Below, piece by piece: positions 8,568 to 17,195 of a DNA stretch of 40,297 nucleotides. Positions within the stretch are counted from its first letter, which is position 1. Each line of letters opens with the position of its first letter. A program made the position numbers and the translations under genes. The notes beneath the pieces are model-generated. The model was not told the DNA's origin. It saw nothing but the letters and a program-made list of their open reading frames with translations, and searched no databases. Origin of the DNA: Rhodospirillaceae bacterium (GTDB taxonomy: Bacteria; Pseudomonadota; Alphaproteobacteria; UBA7985); contig PAFB01000141.1 of the NCBI GenBank assembly GCA_002700865.1, positions 1 to 40,297 of the forward strand, in the 5' to 3' direction.

Positions 8568-8671
8568 TCACTACCGCCGAACAAACAGGGCGGCACGAAG
8601 AAAAGCCGGGGGCGCGGTCTGAGTTGATCGCGTCCTGATAGGTCCCAAGGCGTCGCGACGGTGTTTCAGAG

Positions 8672-9589
8672 CTATCCTGCCTCATCCCCTTCCGTCAGCT
8701 CCTGCACCAAGAAATCAACCGCGACTTTGGTTTTCATCAGTCGGTATTTTGGCTGAAGGTAGAGGAGATAGGTGCCGGTTTCTTCGTTGCGGGACAAAGC
8801 CAATTTACTGTCTTCGAGGATGAGTATTTGCAGAAGTCCGCTGGCGACCTGCTCTTTGATCGCCCAGCCGGGAACGACCGCCAGCCCATTCCCAGCCTCC
8901 GCCTCGGCAACCAGCTCCTTACCGATGTTGCAGATGAACGTGGGATTGGTCTTGATTTCTGCCCATCCGCCGGCGGTCTTGGCTTGCCAGTAAACGATGC
9001 GGTCAGGGCCGCGGTAAAGGAGTGTTCGGTGGTTCTGGAGGTCGTCGAGACAGCGGGGATATCCATGCTTTGACAGATAAGCCGGAGCCGCGACCAGTAC
9101 GTATTGATTGCTGTTCAGCCGCCGCGCAATTGCCCGCTGCGGCGGACTTGCTGTGGCTCGAATGGCAATATCGATTTCATCACTGGTCAAATCCGTCACC
9201 TGATCGGTCAAATCCAGATCAACGACAAGCCCCGGGTAACGCTGCCGCATGCGACGCAGCGCCGGGACAAGCCGGTATTCGCCATACCCGGCAAGCGCTG
9301 AAATCCGAAGCGTCCCTGTTGGGGAATCCAGGTGATGTTTCACCAGTTCATTCGCATAGCGCAGATCATCGAGGGTCGGTCGAACCCGATCGAGGTAGAG
9401 TTGGCCTAGTTCAGTCAGGCGTACCACGCGGGTCGTTCGGCTGAGTAGAATCACGCCCAACTCCTCCTCCAAATCTTGCAGGCGGCGAGATACCGACGAA
9501 GCGGGTACACCCAGAGCCCGCGCAGCTTCGGCAAAGCTTCTCAGTTCGGCTACTTTGATGAAACAACTGATAGCGCGTAGCTGGTCCAT
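8672..9589 (-). CDS. LysR family transcriptional regulator
   Basis: A 305-residue protein, standard for LysR. The start at 9589 (MDQLRAISCFIKVAE) is chosen because it gives the canonical LysR N-terminus and has an AGGA site 5 bases upstream; an upstream in-frame ATG at 9640 would add a 17-residue tail. The helix-turn-helix is clear at about residues 16-40 (SFAEAARALGVPASSVSRRLQDLEEEL). The effector domain starts near residue 90, with TLRISALAGYGEYRLVP and the segment DEIDIAIRAT typical of the CrgA/AphB-like subgroup. It is divergent from a broken oxidoreductase gene, its likely former target, and a T-N11-A type palindrome lies between them. Confidence 0.9.
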   Translation of the reverse strand: MDQLRAISCFIKVAELRSFAEAARALGVPASSVSRRLQDLEEELGVILLSRTTRVVRLTELGQLYLDRVRPTLDDLRYANELVKHHLDSPTGTLRISALAGYGEYRLVPALRRMRQRYPGLVVDLDLTDQVTDLTSDEIDIAIRATASPPQRAIARRLNSNQYVLVAAPAYLSKHGYPRCLDDLQNHRTLLYRGPDRIVYWQAKTAGGWAEIKTNPTFICNIGKELVAEAEAGNGLAVVPGWAIKEQVASGLLQILILEDSKLALSRNEETGTYLLYLQPKYRLMKTKVAVDFLVQELTEGDEAG

Positions 9590-9614
9590 TGATCCTAATC
9601 TCCAAGGGATGATT

Positions 9615-9631
9615 ATTGCTGTTTTAGCAAT
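9615..9631. promoter_or_regulatory. Putative LysR box
   Basis: ATTGCT-GTTTT-AGCAAT is a perfect 6-bp inverted repeat. Its inner TGC...GCA segment has the T-N11-A form of LysR-type operators. It sits 26 bp upstream of the lysR start and about 86 bp upstream of the oxidoreductase ATG, the usual place for such a site in a divergent pair. Confidence 0.55.
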
Positions 9632-9716
9632 TAACTTCACAAGAAACCGCTATGTTATCGCTCTTTTGCGCTCTTATATACAGAATATGCTAACAATTGA
9701 GACACTGGAAGACCTT

Positions 9717-10691
9717 ATGAAAGTCATCGAATACAACCGGATTGGTAATCCAGCCGACGTCCTTGAGATCAAGGAAGTACCCTCGCGTGCGCCGGCGGGC
9801 GGGTGAAGTTCGCGTGCAGGTTCTGGCGACCCCCATTCACCCGTCCAACTTGCTTCAGATTGCCGGTCTGTACGGCACCATGGCAACGTTTCCGTCGACC
9901 CCGGGTGCCGAAGGCGTCGGTGCGGTGGTGGAGATTGGTGAAGGTGTCAGTCATTTGCAGGCAGGCCAAAAGGTATTGCTGGCAGGTGTTGGCGGCACAT
10001 GGCGCGAAGAGATTACAGCACCGGCACAGGCTTTCATCCCTGTTCCCGATGGCGATCTGGACCAACTGTCCATGGCAGTCATCAACCCCATGACCGCTCA
10101 TTTACTTCTCACCGCAATAACAGACCTGAAAGAGGGCGATTGGATCATCCAGAGTGCGGCGAATTCAGCGGTTGGCGAATACCTGATTCAATTGGCGGCG
10201 CAGAGGGGCATCAATACGATCAACGCGGTGCGACGCGAAAGCTGGCCCCTGAGCTTAAGTCACTGGGTGCAACTGTTGTTCTGGTCGATGGGCCCAATCT
10301 GGTTGACGAGGCGCAAGCGGCGACCGGCGGCGCTGACATTGTTTACGGCATTGACAGCGTGGGTGGAGAAACCTTTTCCCGGATGTTACAAACCCTGTGC
10401 TTCGGCGGAACCCTTGCTTCCTATGGCTTGCTGTCAATGCAGCAACCTTCACTGGATCTGTCCAAAGTCATTTTCAACGATATTCGTGTCAAAGGCTTTT
10501 GATTGGCCAAATGGTTTGAAACCGCTTCTCCCGAAGACAAACAAACAGCGTTTGGCACGATCATCCCGCTCATCGCAGGCGGCAGCATCAAATCGACCAT
10601 CGACGCCCGCTTCAAGCTTGAAGACATCGCCAAAGCGGTGACTCGGGCAGGAGAGTCAGGACGCGGCGGCAAAGTGCTTTTGACGCCTTGA
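9717..10691 (+). pseudogene. Broken MDR-type NADPH:quinone / enoyl reductase-like gene
   Basis: Joined across frames, this is a 325-codon zinc-free medium-chain reductase (quinone oxidoreductase / MECR-like): MKVIEYNRIGNPADVLEIKE at the start, HPSNLLQIAGLYG, PGAEGVGAVVEIG, the dinucleotide region around SAANSAVGEYLIQLA, GADIVYGIDSVGG and KVLLTP at the end. Three lesions are visible. Near 9800 an extra base in a G-run shifts PAGG-stop out of GEVRVQ. Near 10242 one base, probably C in an AGCCTGG, is missing, so RRES continues as LAPELKSLG only in another frame. At 10500-10502 an in-frame TGA replaces what is a Trp in relatives (GF-W-LAKWFE). Total length is normal, so decay looks recent. Sequencing error could explain the two indels but less easily the stop. 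Confidence 0.82.
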
Positions 10692-10702
10692 TTGACGTCA
10701 AG

Positions 10703-10736
10703 GCCGGGCGGTGCGCCCTTCACAGCGCCGCCCGGC
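10703..10736. terminator. GC-rich hairpin between convergent genes
   Basis: GCCGGGCGG and CCGCCCGGC form a perfect 9-bp stem with a 16-nt loop, just after the broken reductase gene and before the end of the convergent Gfo/Idh/MocA gene. Position suggests a two-way terminator; there is no T-run, so the call is tentative. Confidence 0.45.
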
Positions 10737-10767
10737 AGACCGCGACTTGAGCGCGTACGCCGCGCGG

Positions 10768-11736
10768 TCAGGCCACCATTTCTTCAATCAGTTTCTGGAT
10801 GGCGAGAGCATCATTGAAGGATGCGAGCCTCTGCTGACGGGTATCAAATTGGACCGCCAACTGATCCAACTGTCCGTGATAGGCAGCGATTGGCAAGTGC
10901 TGGTTTGCGTCCAGAACCGTTTCAGTGCCCGCTGTACTTTCAAGGATCAGATTGTACCAGTTATCGAACCTCAGACACCCTTTGCTGCCCAGAATTCTAT
11001 AGCTCGCCGTGTCATGCCGCTCGCCCCCGACGACACCCGAAACCGTCACTCGACCCAAGGCCGTATCCCAAATTGCCAGCATGACGGTTTCTGAGCCTTC
11101 CTGCGGCGGCTCAAATCGCGCTAAAACCGGACCGCTCAGGCTTGGCATTCCCAGTAAGAGCAGCGTCAAATAGGCGTGGTGCGAGATCATTTCTCGGGTG
11201 AAACCGCCTTCGGCCCGTGTTGATAACCAGTGCGCATGGGCTTGAAATGCGCGCGGCCAGCGGCTCAAACGTACATCGAGTTCGGCTCCCACAATGTCAC
11301 CGATGGTGCCTTCATCAATCAGCTGTTTGGCGCGGAGCGCGGCGGGCGCGCCGGAATAGACAAAATTGACAGCCTGCTCCAAGCCACTGGCGTTCATTTC
11401 TCGGGTGAGCCCTGTACTGTCTTCGATATCGACCCCAAGGGGCTTTTCACAGAAGATCCTCCACCCTTTCGCAATGCCGTGACGGACATACTCAGCGTGC
11501 GATTTTGGCGGTGTGCTGACGTACAGGACGTCGATGTCATCTCGGGAAAGCACAGCCTCAAAATCGTTGGTGCTGCTGATGTCAGGTGCCTGTTCACGGA
11601 ACGCTGATAGTGCAGATGCCGACGCATCAAACCCGATGACGGGCTCAAAGCGATCGTGGTTTTGCATGGTCCCGATCATGCGGGTTCCAACGGCACCTAG
11701 GCCAACAACGGCCACTCTATAGGTCTTTTGATTCAT
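10768..11736 (-). CDS. Gfo/Idh/MocA family NAD(P)-dependent oxidoreductase
   Basis: A 322-residue protein. The N-terminal Rossmann domain starts with VAVVGLGAVGTRMI (about 8-21), contains VLYVSTPPKSHAEYV (about 70) and carries the family EKP motif (IFCEKPLGVD, about 95-104) that supplies the catalytic Lys. The C-terminal sheet domain includes GTIGDIVGAELDVRLSRW and a late GGGF-like GGFTREMISHHAYLTLLLLG segment with the usual catalytic-position His. Members oxidise or reduce sugars, inositols and related polyols. A GGGGAA ribosome site precedes the ATG. It stands next to the M50 gene but is separated by about 70 bp, so it may be its own unit. The substrate is unknown. Confidence 0.85.
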   Translation of the reverse strand: MNQKTYRVAVVGLGAVGTRMIGTMQNHDRFEPVIGFDASASALSAFREQAPDISSTNDFEAVLSRDDIDVLYVSTPPKSHAEYVRHGIAKGWRIFCEKPLGVDIEDSTGLTREMNASGLEQAVNFVYSGAPAALRAKQLIDEGTIGDIVGAELDVRLSRWPRAFQAHAHWLSTRAEGGFTREMISHHAYLTLLLLGMPSLSGPVLARFEPPQEGSETVMLAIWDTALGRVTVSGVVGGERHDTASYRILGSKGCLRFDNWYNLILESTAGTETVLDANQHLPIAAYHGQLDQLAVQFDTRQQRLASFNDALAIQKLIEEMVA

Positions 11737-11802
11737 CGTTCCCCTGCCTTTGGCCCGCTTGATTAGAGCAGCTGAGCCGAATGTATGCCCTGATCACGGT
11801 GT

Positions 11803-12585
11803 TCAGAGGGTCTGTGCCTTGAACCACCGTTTTCGGCGATCACGGACCTCAAGCCAAAAAACCACACCAACACATAGGGCTGTCCACGCCAACCAGCTTG
11901 CTACCCAGACGGCCTCTGGCACGCCAGTCAATACGGCCAGACCTGCGGCGTCTGAGTACTCGCCAAAACCAAAGAGGTAGGAAACTGAGCGCAGTCCACC
12001 GGTAATCATCGTTGCCGCTACGATCCGCTGCACCCAGTCTACGGGAATGTATCGTTTGAGCACCGTTGCACAGATCAGCGCGAGCATGAGCAGGCTCAGA
12101 ACAAGGATGGCCCCGATAGACAGGGTTGTTGCGGGGTCTGCCTTGGGCAACAATAACAAGGCAAGGGTCAAGACGATGGCAACGGCAAGCAAGGTGCCTT
12201 GCGTTTCCAACCCGCGGTCATTGGCTTCCCAATAAAGGAAGGCACCAACCAAAGGCGGCATGGCATAGCCAACCCAGCCGATGGGAAAGGCCGCGCTGTT
12301 GAGCATATATGACACGCTGCCGCCGCCATCCCAGTAAAGGTTGAACTCCAGAATTTCGCTTGTGCTGGCCAAGACAACCAAGGCATGGCCGAACTCGTGG
12401 AAAAAGGTGTCGAACCATTCAAACCAAATGCTGATTGGGATCAGCACCAGCCCGAGCGGGCCCAGCATCCCGCTGAACTGGATCAAGATCAGGCTCACAA
12501 GCGCAGCAATCGCCATTTCCCTTGCGACTTTTCGGCGAAAGGCGGGAGGCTGGGGCGGGTTGGATGGCGTTTCTGAATCAGACAT
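11803..12585 (-). CDS. M50-like (site-2-protease family) membrane metallopeptidase
   Basis: A 260-residue integral membrane protein. After a short Pro-rich cytoplasmic tail there is a membrane segment (about 24-48), then FFHEFGHALVVLA (about 61-73) holding the HExxH zinc motif. Several more hydrophobic segments follow (about 90-115, 130-148, 153-175, 190-210 and 220-245). This matches the compact M50B-like peptidase family in which HExxH is embedded in the membrane. The third zinc ligand, an Asp in relatives, is not obvious to me. The product might cleave membrane-bound substrates, but most members of this small subfamily are uncharacterised. It is divergent from the ROK regulator gene across 226 bp. 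Confidence 0.7.
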   Translation of the reverse strand: MSDSETPSNPPQPPAFRRKVAREMAIAALVSLILIQFSGMLGPLGLVLIPISIWFEWFDTFFHEFGHALVVLASTSEILEFNLYWDGGGSVSYMLNSAAFPIGWVGYAMPPLVGAFLYWEANDRGLETQGTLLAVAIVLTLALLLLPKADPATTLSIGAILVLSLLMLALICATVLKRYIPVDWVQRIVAATMITGGLRSVSYLFGFGEYSDAAGLAVLTGVPEAVWVASWLAWTALCVGVVFWLEVRDRRKRWFKAQTL

Positions 12586-12619
12586 AAGTCAACCATTCTG
12601 CATATTGCGTGCGGGGCAG

Positions 12620-12629
12620 CATAATTATG
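12620..12629. promoter_or_regulatory. Short palindrome in the M50/ROK divergent region
   Basis: CATAATTATG is a perfect 10-bp palindrome 34 bp upstream of the M50 gene start and about 180 bp before the ROK gene. It could be part of an operator or only an AT-rich promoter element. Nothing else distinctive was seen in this intergenic region. Confidence 0.25.
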
Positions 12630-12811
12630 TCTTTTGCATTAATCCATATCACGCCGATAGGCGCTGAAAGCCAAATCCGCTCAAAGCGCCCTGCCAGACC
12701 GACTGCTTATTCTCGATTTCGACCGTAAACTTTGAAGTCTTACTGGACAGCACACGGGCAGTCCTGTTTTTTCATGGCGTTAATTCGGGGCTGTCAGGGA
12801 GGCGGAGCGGC

Positions 12812-14020
12812 GTGACTCGGACGCGAACAACGAGCTTGGCAACGCACGTCCTGCGCTCAAACAACAGATTTGCGGTGCTGAGTTGCCTGCGAGCCAACGG
12901 GCCCCTGTCTCGTGCAGCCTTGGCCGAGGCCCTTCAACTGAGCGCGCCTACCCTCACCAACATCACCAACCAGCTCATTGAAGAAGGGGCTTTAGAGGTC
13001 GCTACTGAGCAACCGGCCAGCAATACCGGTTACGGTCGACCGAGGGTCAATTTGCAACTTTCTGGACAGCATTCCTACGTTGCAACCTGCATAATGACCT
13101 TCAATGGCGTGGTGGTCGAAGTGATCAATTTTGCAGGGGAGGCGGTGAGTCAGACATCCTCCGCCCAAGTCATCCAGAACCTGGACGGGCACCATCTGTC
13201 CAAGCTGGTGCAGGATTTGGTCGCCCAAGCCGCTCACGCCTCAGACGTTGCAATCGAAAAGCTCTGCATTTCTATCCAGGGCGTAACCACCGCCGAACAC
13301 AGCGAGATATTGTGGTCTCCGGTTGTTTTCGATGATGCCCTGAACTTCCCACAACTCATTGAACAAGAGATGGGAATCCCGGTTTTTGTCGCGAACGATG
13401 CTGCGATGATGGCTCAGGGAATCCACGCCCGAAATGGTTTTGCCGAAAATAGCTTTGCTGCCGTGCTGATGTCCTACGGGATTGGCCTGGGTCTTTATCG
13501 TGAGGGAACAGCCTTTGTCGGCAACAGTTCCAGTGCCGCGGAAATGGGTCATTTGCCTTACATCGCCGGAGGCGCGAAGTGCCGGTGCGGTAAGCAAGGC
13601 TGCATCGAGGCTTACGCCAGCGACTACGCTATTCTCCGGCGCTCACAGGGATTGCCCACCAGCGAGTTGATCGCAGACCGCGTCAGCAACGATGACATCA
13701 CGGCAATCTATCAGCGCGCCGAAGCCGGGGATCAAGCGGCAAAAGCTGCTGTGCTGGACGCTGCAAAGGCGCTTGGTTTTGCCCTGGCCTCGCTGTTTTC
13801 CATCTTCGATGCTTTCCCCGTGGTCTTTGTTGGCCCTGCTGCGCGGTTACTGCCGCTGATGGAACCGCAACTGCGGCTCAGCCTTCGCGAAAACTTCAGG
13901 ATCAACCGGCGGGTTGATGTCAGCTTTACAGTGCTGGAGGACGATCAGGCGTTATCGCTGGCGGGCACAAAAGCCTACGCGCTGACGAAAGTTGACCGCC
14001 AGTTGGCGGACCAACGCTAA
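12812..14020 (+). CDS. ROK family transcriptional regulator (NagC/XylR type)
   Basis: A 402-residue protein with a GTG start and a GGGAGGCGGAG ribosome region. An N-terminal winged helix-turn-helix (about residues 15-65: NRFAVLSCLRANGPLSRAALAEAL, then APTLTNITNQLIEEG) is followed by a ROK sugar-kinase-like domain (about 85-395). The ROK zinc motif is complete in CRCGKQGCIEAYASD, and the upstream EMGHLPY supplies the usual Glu-His pair. FVANDAAMMAQG and the glycine-rich region are also present. ROK regulators sense sugars or sugar phosphates and repress catabolic operons. It is convergent with the DUF3179 copy B gene and might act on the sugar operons to the right; that link is inference. Confidence 0.9.
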   Translation: MTRTRTTSLATHVLRSNNRFAVLSCLRANGPLSRAALAEALQLSAPTLTNITNQLIEEGALEVATEQPASNTGYGRPRVNLQLSGQHSYVATCIMTFNGVVVEVINFAGEAVSQTSSAQVIQNLDGHHLSKLVQDLVAQAAHASDVAIEKLCISIQGVTTAEHSEILWSPVVFDDALNFPQLIEQEMGIPVFVANDAAMMAQGIHARNGFAENSFAAVLMSYGIGLGLYREGTAFVGNSSSAAEMGHLPYIAGGAKCRCGKQGCIEAYASDYAILRRSQGLPTSELIADRVSNDDITAIYQRAEAGDQAAKAAVLDAAKALGFALASLFSIFDAFPVVFVGPAARLLPLMEPQLRLSLRENFRINRRVDVSFTVLEDDQALSLAGTKAYALTKVDRQLADQR

Positions 14021-14045
14021 CGACGCCAAGACGCGACGACGCCAA

Positions 14046-15218
14046 TCAGAACTCGTAAAACGTGGTATTGCCGTGAAAGGTAATCCAACTGCGGACGAAT
14101 TGCTGATAGCTTTGCACCAAAGTCAGCTGCTGCCCCTTAAGTGCGCCCTCTGTGCACTGGCCGAAATGGTTCCACATGGACCCTGTTCCGAGGTCACGAA
14201 TACCCGCTTCAGTGCGCTCGAATTCCAGAATTTCAGCGCCATGCCTGCGGTCGTACACAAACCCGGACGTCTGGTCAGGGTCGACCAGAACGAGCAGGGC
14301 ATGGTCTCCGACTTGATCCTGCACGAGACCCCTTCCCTGCAACTGGGACCAGTCGTAGGCGCGGGCGTGCTCGCCCAAGTCGACGCCAATGACCAAAGGC
14401 GGCGAACCGACCATGTGCCAGGCGGGTTTGCTGGCCTCGTAGTTGAGCAGCTTGCCGAAGAACTCGTATCGGTGCGTGAAGGTCGGGTCATACTGCAAGA
14501 CCAGCGACTCAGGGTACTTTGTCAGCCAATTACCCAAGGTCATCTGCTCACAGGGGTAATCCTCAAGAACGCGTCCCTTCAGCGGTCCTTTTGCGGCCTC
14601 ACCGGTCTCCTGCCGCCACCAGGTACCGGTTTCACTGTCCCGGAAGGTGGCATTGAAGGAAACCGCGCCAACCAGTGTCAGCGTCAGCGGTCGGCCATCA
14701 ACCACGGTGTCATAAACCCGGCCACTCTGGCACAGGCCACAGTACGTGATCCACAGCGGCTTGTTGCCGACGGTATCGGGGATTTGGTGGTGCCAGTAGA
14801 CCATATTTGCCGGGAAGGCCTTGGCCTCGCCGTCAACGACAACCCCAATGATTTGCAGCCCAAGATCGACCTTGTTTTCAGCAGCGCCAACGAAGGTTTT
14901 CTGCGTGATCAGCGGAAACTTGATCCGGCCAACCCACCAACGATTGAACAACCAATAGACCCCCAACCAGAGCGCCAGCAGTGGCACAGCCCAGAGAACC
15001 ATGCTCAGGCGATCCGCCGCTGGGACCAGCAGCGCAGAACCAGCGATGGCCAGTCCGGCCACCACGCGCATCGCGCCAATGGTGGACCACATGAAGTAGG
15101 CGAGATCCATCTGCCAGGAAAAACGCTGCAGGACGGGCGGCGTGCCGTTGGCGCTGAGGCCCTTGATCAACTCCAAGGCAGCGATAAGCAATAGCAGGAC
15201 GACAAATACGGTAAGCAC
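14046..15218 (-). CDS. DUF3179 domain-containing membrane protein (copy B)
   Basis: A 390-residue full-length paralogue of the protein at 3285-4460. It has the same three N-terminal hydrophobic segments, KGLSANGTPP near residue 18, the TYCGLCQSGRVYD motif with CxxC, SFNATFRD, TGTWWRQETGEAAKG, EQMTLGNWLTKYP and YQQFVRSWITFHGNT. It starts with GTG, with AGGAA seven bases upstream. It follows the nucleoside-hydrolase-like gene by 63 bp on the same strand and is probably the last gene of the thiolase-to-DUF3179 operon. Both copies end a small operon that contains a regulator, which suggests a recurring accessory role next to catabolic enzymes. The biochemical function is not known. Confidence 0.85.
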   Translation of the reverse strand: MLTVFVVLLLLIAALELIKGLSANGTPPVLQRFSWQMDLAYFMWSTIGAMRVVAGLAIAGSALLVPAADRLSMVLWAVPLLALWLGVYWLFNRWWVGRIKFPLITQKTFVGAAENKVDLGLQIIGVVVDGEAKAFPANMVYWHHQIPDTVGNKPLWITYCGLCQSGRVYDTVVDGRPLTLTLVGAVSFNATFRDSETGTWWRQETGEAAKGPLKGRVLEDYPCEQMTLGNWLTKYPESLVLQYDPTFTHRYEFFGKLLNYEASKPAWHMVGSPPLVIGVDLGEHARAYDWSQLQGRGLVQDQVGDHALLVLVDPDQTSGFVYDRRHGAEILEFERTEAGIRDLGTGSMWNHFGQCTEGALKGQQLTLVQSYQQFVRSWITFHGNTTFYEF

Positions 15219-15281
15219 TGTTGTTTCCTAGATGGTCTGGTCAAAAATCAGGATCGCAGCACCCAAGCAACGACAGTGCGA

Positions 15282-16379
15282 TCACGGACTCCGGTAGGCC
15301 TGCCCCAACTTGTTCCATAAATCGAGGAAGATTTCATCCCGCTGCACATCATAAGCTTCCCGCATCGGATGCCGGTCATCGCTTTTCGCCCAGAACAGGT
15401 CGTCCGTCAGCTTCGGCGACGTGGTCATGAAGGTGGCAACCCAGCTTGGGTTGATCAGCCAGGCGATGTTAATGATGTCCCAGATGACCCAAGTCCGCTT
15501 CTCCCTGTTGGTTATCGCGAACATGTCGTGCAGCGGATTGTGCGTGAACAGGTGAAACAGGTAGTCAGCAACGTCGCTTTGTCCCTTCACGTAATCCCGC
15601 ATTTCAGCGAACGAAATCTTGAGCTGCGCACCCACGTGATAACCGGGCAGGTAAACGTGGGGTACGCCGCAGTCGAACAGCAGCCGCGATGCGTGGACAT
15701 CTTGAACCAGATTGAGCGAAGGTCGATTGTTGTGCGGTGCGTGAGACGGGAAGGATGAGGTCCAAATCACCACAATATTCTCTCGGATATCAGGCGCTTT
15801 GAGGATGGCCGAAGCGATGTTGGTGACGCAGCCCATAGCCGCGATGTACAGCGACTGGTCGGTCTTTCGGGCGAGCTCGATAATGGTGTCAACAGCCTCG
15901 GATTCGACGATGTCGGTTTCATGGGCCATGTACCGGGTCGCCCCGCGGAATACCCGGCCCGCATGAGGTTCCTTCATCTTGTCGAAGATCGTGATGATTT
16001 CCTGATAACTCAGCTCCATACCTTCATCGGGCAAGGTGAAGTTTAGGTCTGCCGCCCGCCGTCCCTGTGCGTGCAGGCGCTCGATCCAGCCTTGGAACCC
16101 GCCCACCAAATATTCTGAATAAGCCTTGCCGCTCTCAATCGCTTGTTCGGCGGCGAGCAGGCCGGGCTTATGATGAGCGAAGGAAAACGGCTCGGCTGTC
16201 ACGGCCTCCACCGTCATATGGTCGGGCGAAAGCAATGCCCAGGCTACGGCGTATTGGTCATCAATCTCGTTCGCCGTGTCAGTATCAATAAGCAAACGCA
16301 CCGGCTGGTCTGTCGGCAGTTTCAGGCGTTCTTCGATCAGAGCTTTGGATAGGGGTTCAAAGCCTTGTTGGGCGGACAT
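15282..16379 (-). CDS. Nucleoside-hydrolase-like enzyme (IU-NH fold)
   Basis: A 365-residue protein. The start at 16379 is chosen over an upstream ATG because it lies 1 bp after the GntR stop and has an AGGAG site ending in the gntR 3' end. The IU-NH calcium motif is present as LLIDTDTANEIDDQYAVAWAL (DxDxxxxxDD pattern, about 28-48), and the central TNIASAIL segment is there. Near the C-terminus the usual HDPLA becomes WDIIN, keeping the metal-binding Asp but losing the His that helps the leaving group in many nucleoside hydrolases. The enzyme probably splits an N- or O-ribosyl-type bond, but the aglycone may not be a normal base. Cotranscription with a GntR regulator and acyl-CoA genes supports a specialised catabolic role. 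Confidence 0.8.
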   Translation of the reverse strand: MSAQQGFEPLSKALIEERLKLPTDQPVRLLIDTDTANEIDDQYAVAWALLSPDHMTVEAVTAEPFSFAHHKPGLLAAEQAIESGKAYSEYLVGGFQGWIERLHAQGRRAADLNFTLPDEGMELSYQEIITIFDKMKEPHAGRVFRGATRYMAHETDIVESEAVDTIIELARKTDQSLYIAAMGCVTNIASAILKAPDIRENIVVIWTSSFPSHAPHNNRPSLNLVQDVHASRLLFDCGVPHVYLPGYHVGAQLKISFAEMRDYVKGQSDVADYLFHLFTHNPLHDMFAITNREKRTWVIWDIINIAWLINPSWVATFMTTSPKLTDDLFWAKSDDRHPMREAYDVQRDEIFLDLWNKLGQAYRSP

Positions 16380-16380
16380 A

Positions 16381-17148
16381 CTACAGCTCCTGTGCGATTG
16401 GACTGGTGTGCCGAAGCTGGCGTGTCGATTGCGCAAGGTTAAAGCTCACAGACCCCATGCGAAGCACTTCTTCATGGAAGACGATTTTGCCGTCATCGTC
16501 GAAAGCCGAGCACGCTTGCTTGAGCAGCGGCTGGCCCACCGGCATGGCAAACATCTCTGCCAGCGGCGCGTCAGCCAGAATCGGGCTGATGTCCTCACAA
16601 GCCGCCGACCATGTCAGAGCGAAACGGTCACTCAGGATGCGCAGGATCGACTGATTGGGGCCAAGCTCGGGAAAATCTTCCGGGCGCGCGCCGTCGAGAT
16701 ACTGGGTTGGCGCGTAAGTTTGGACGAGCATGCTGGGCCGATTATCCACCAGCCGCAGCCGCACAACACGCGTGACCGGCAGCGCTCTCAACTCAGCAGG
16801 CAGCGCCGCAAGACTGGGGTCATCGGGTGCAAAGTGATCGATCGAAATGAACTTGGACCGCGGCTCGAGACCCGCCCGCAACATGGCGTCGGTAAAGGAC
16901 GTCAGACAGGTGTCGGAGGCTGGCGTCAGCGTGATCACCCGGTAGCCGCTACCCTGGCGGCTCTCGACGTAACCATCCTGAATCAGCATATCGAGCGCGC
17001 GTCGGATGGTTACCCGGCTCACACCGAATTGCCCGGCCAATTCCACTTCGGTCGGCACGCGTCCACCAACTGGATAATGCCCGTCTTTCAGTCGTTTGAG
17101 GATCGAGCGGTAGGTACGCTCGTACTTTGGCACGCTATCAGTTTCCAT
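16381..17148 (-). CDS. GntR family regulator with UTRA domain (HutC subfamily)
   Basis: A 255-residue regulator. The winged helix is at about residues 8-72: YRSILKRLKDGHYPVGGRVPTE, then ELAGQFGVSRVTIRRALDMLIQDGYVESRQGSGYRV, which is the GntR signature. A UTRA effector domain follows (about 90-245), with TRVVRLRLVDNRPSMLVQTY and FHEEVLRMG. HutC-type proteins bind palindromes related to GTnTAnAC and respond to sugars, amino sugars or acids. A TTGTA-TT-TACAA palindrome before the thiolase operon, and two relatives before the isomerase and aldehyde dehydrogenase genes, are good candidates for its sites. It sits between the ligase (47 bp upstream) and the nucleoside-hydrolase-like gene (1 bp downstream), so it is likely autoregulated within the operon. 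Confidence 0.9.
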   Translation of the reverse strand: METDSVPKYERTYRSILKRLKDGHYPVGGRVPTEVELAGQFGVSRVTIRRALDMLIQDGYVESRQGSGYRVITLTPASDTCLTSFTDAMLRAGLEPRSKFISIDHFAPDDPSLAALPAELRALPVTRVVRLRLVDNRPSMLVQTYAPTQYLDGARPEDFPELGPNQSILRILSDRFALTWSAACEDISPILADAPLAEMFAMPVGQPLLKQACSAFDDDGKIVFHEEVLRMGSVSFNLAQSTRQLRHTSPIAQEL

Positions 17149-17195
17149 TGGTTCTGTTTCCCTGTTTTCCTCGAAGGTCGCTTTCCGGGCGATGC

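Noticed and set aside
12300-12310. GCATATATG sequence resembling the MarR half-site
   Set aside because: It lies inside the M50 coding region and lacks the second arm at the right spacing.
13992-15194. 400-codon frame opposite the DUF3179 copy B gene
   Set aside because: Antisense shadow of a conserved paralogue; its product resembles the equally spurious antisense frame of copy A, as expected for two related genes read backwards.
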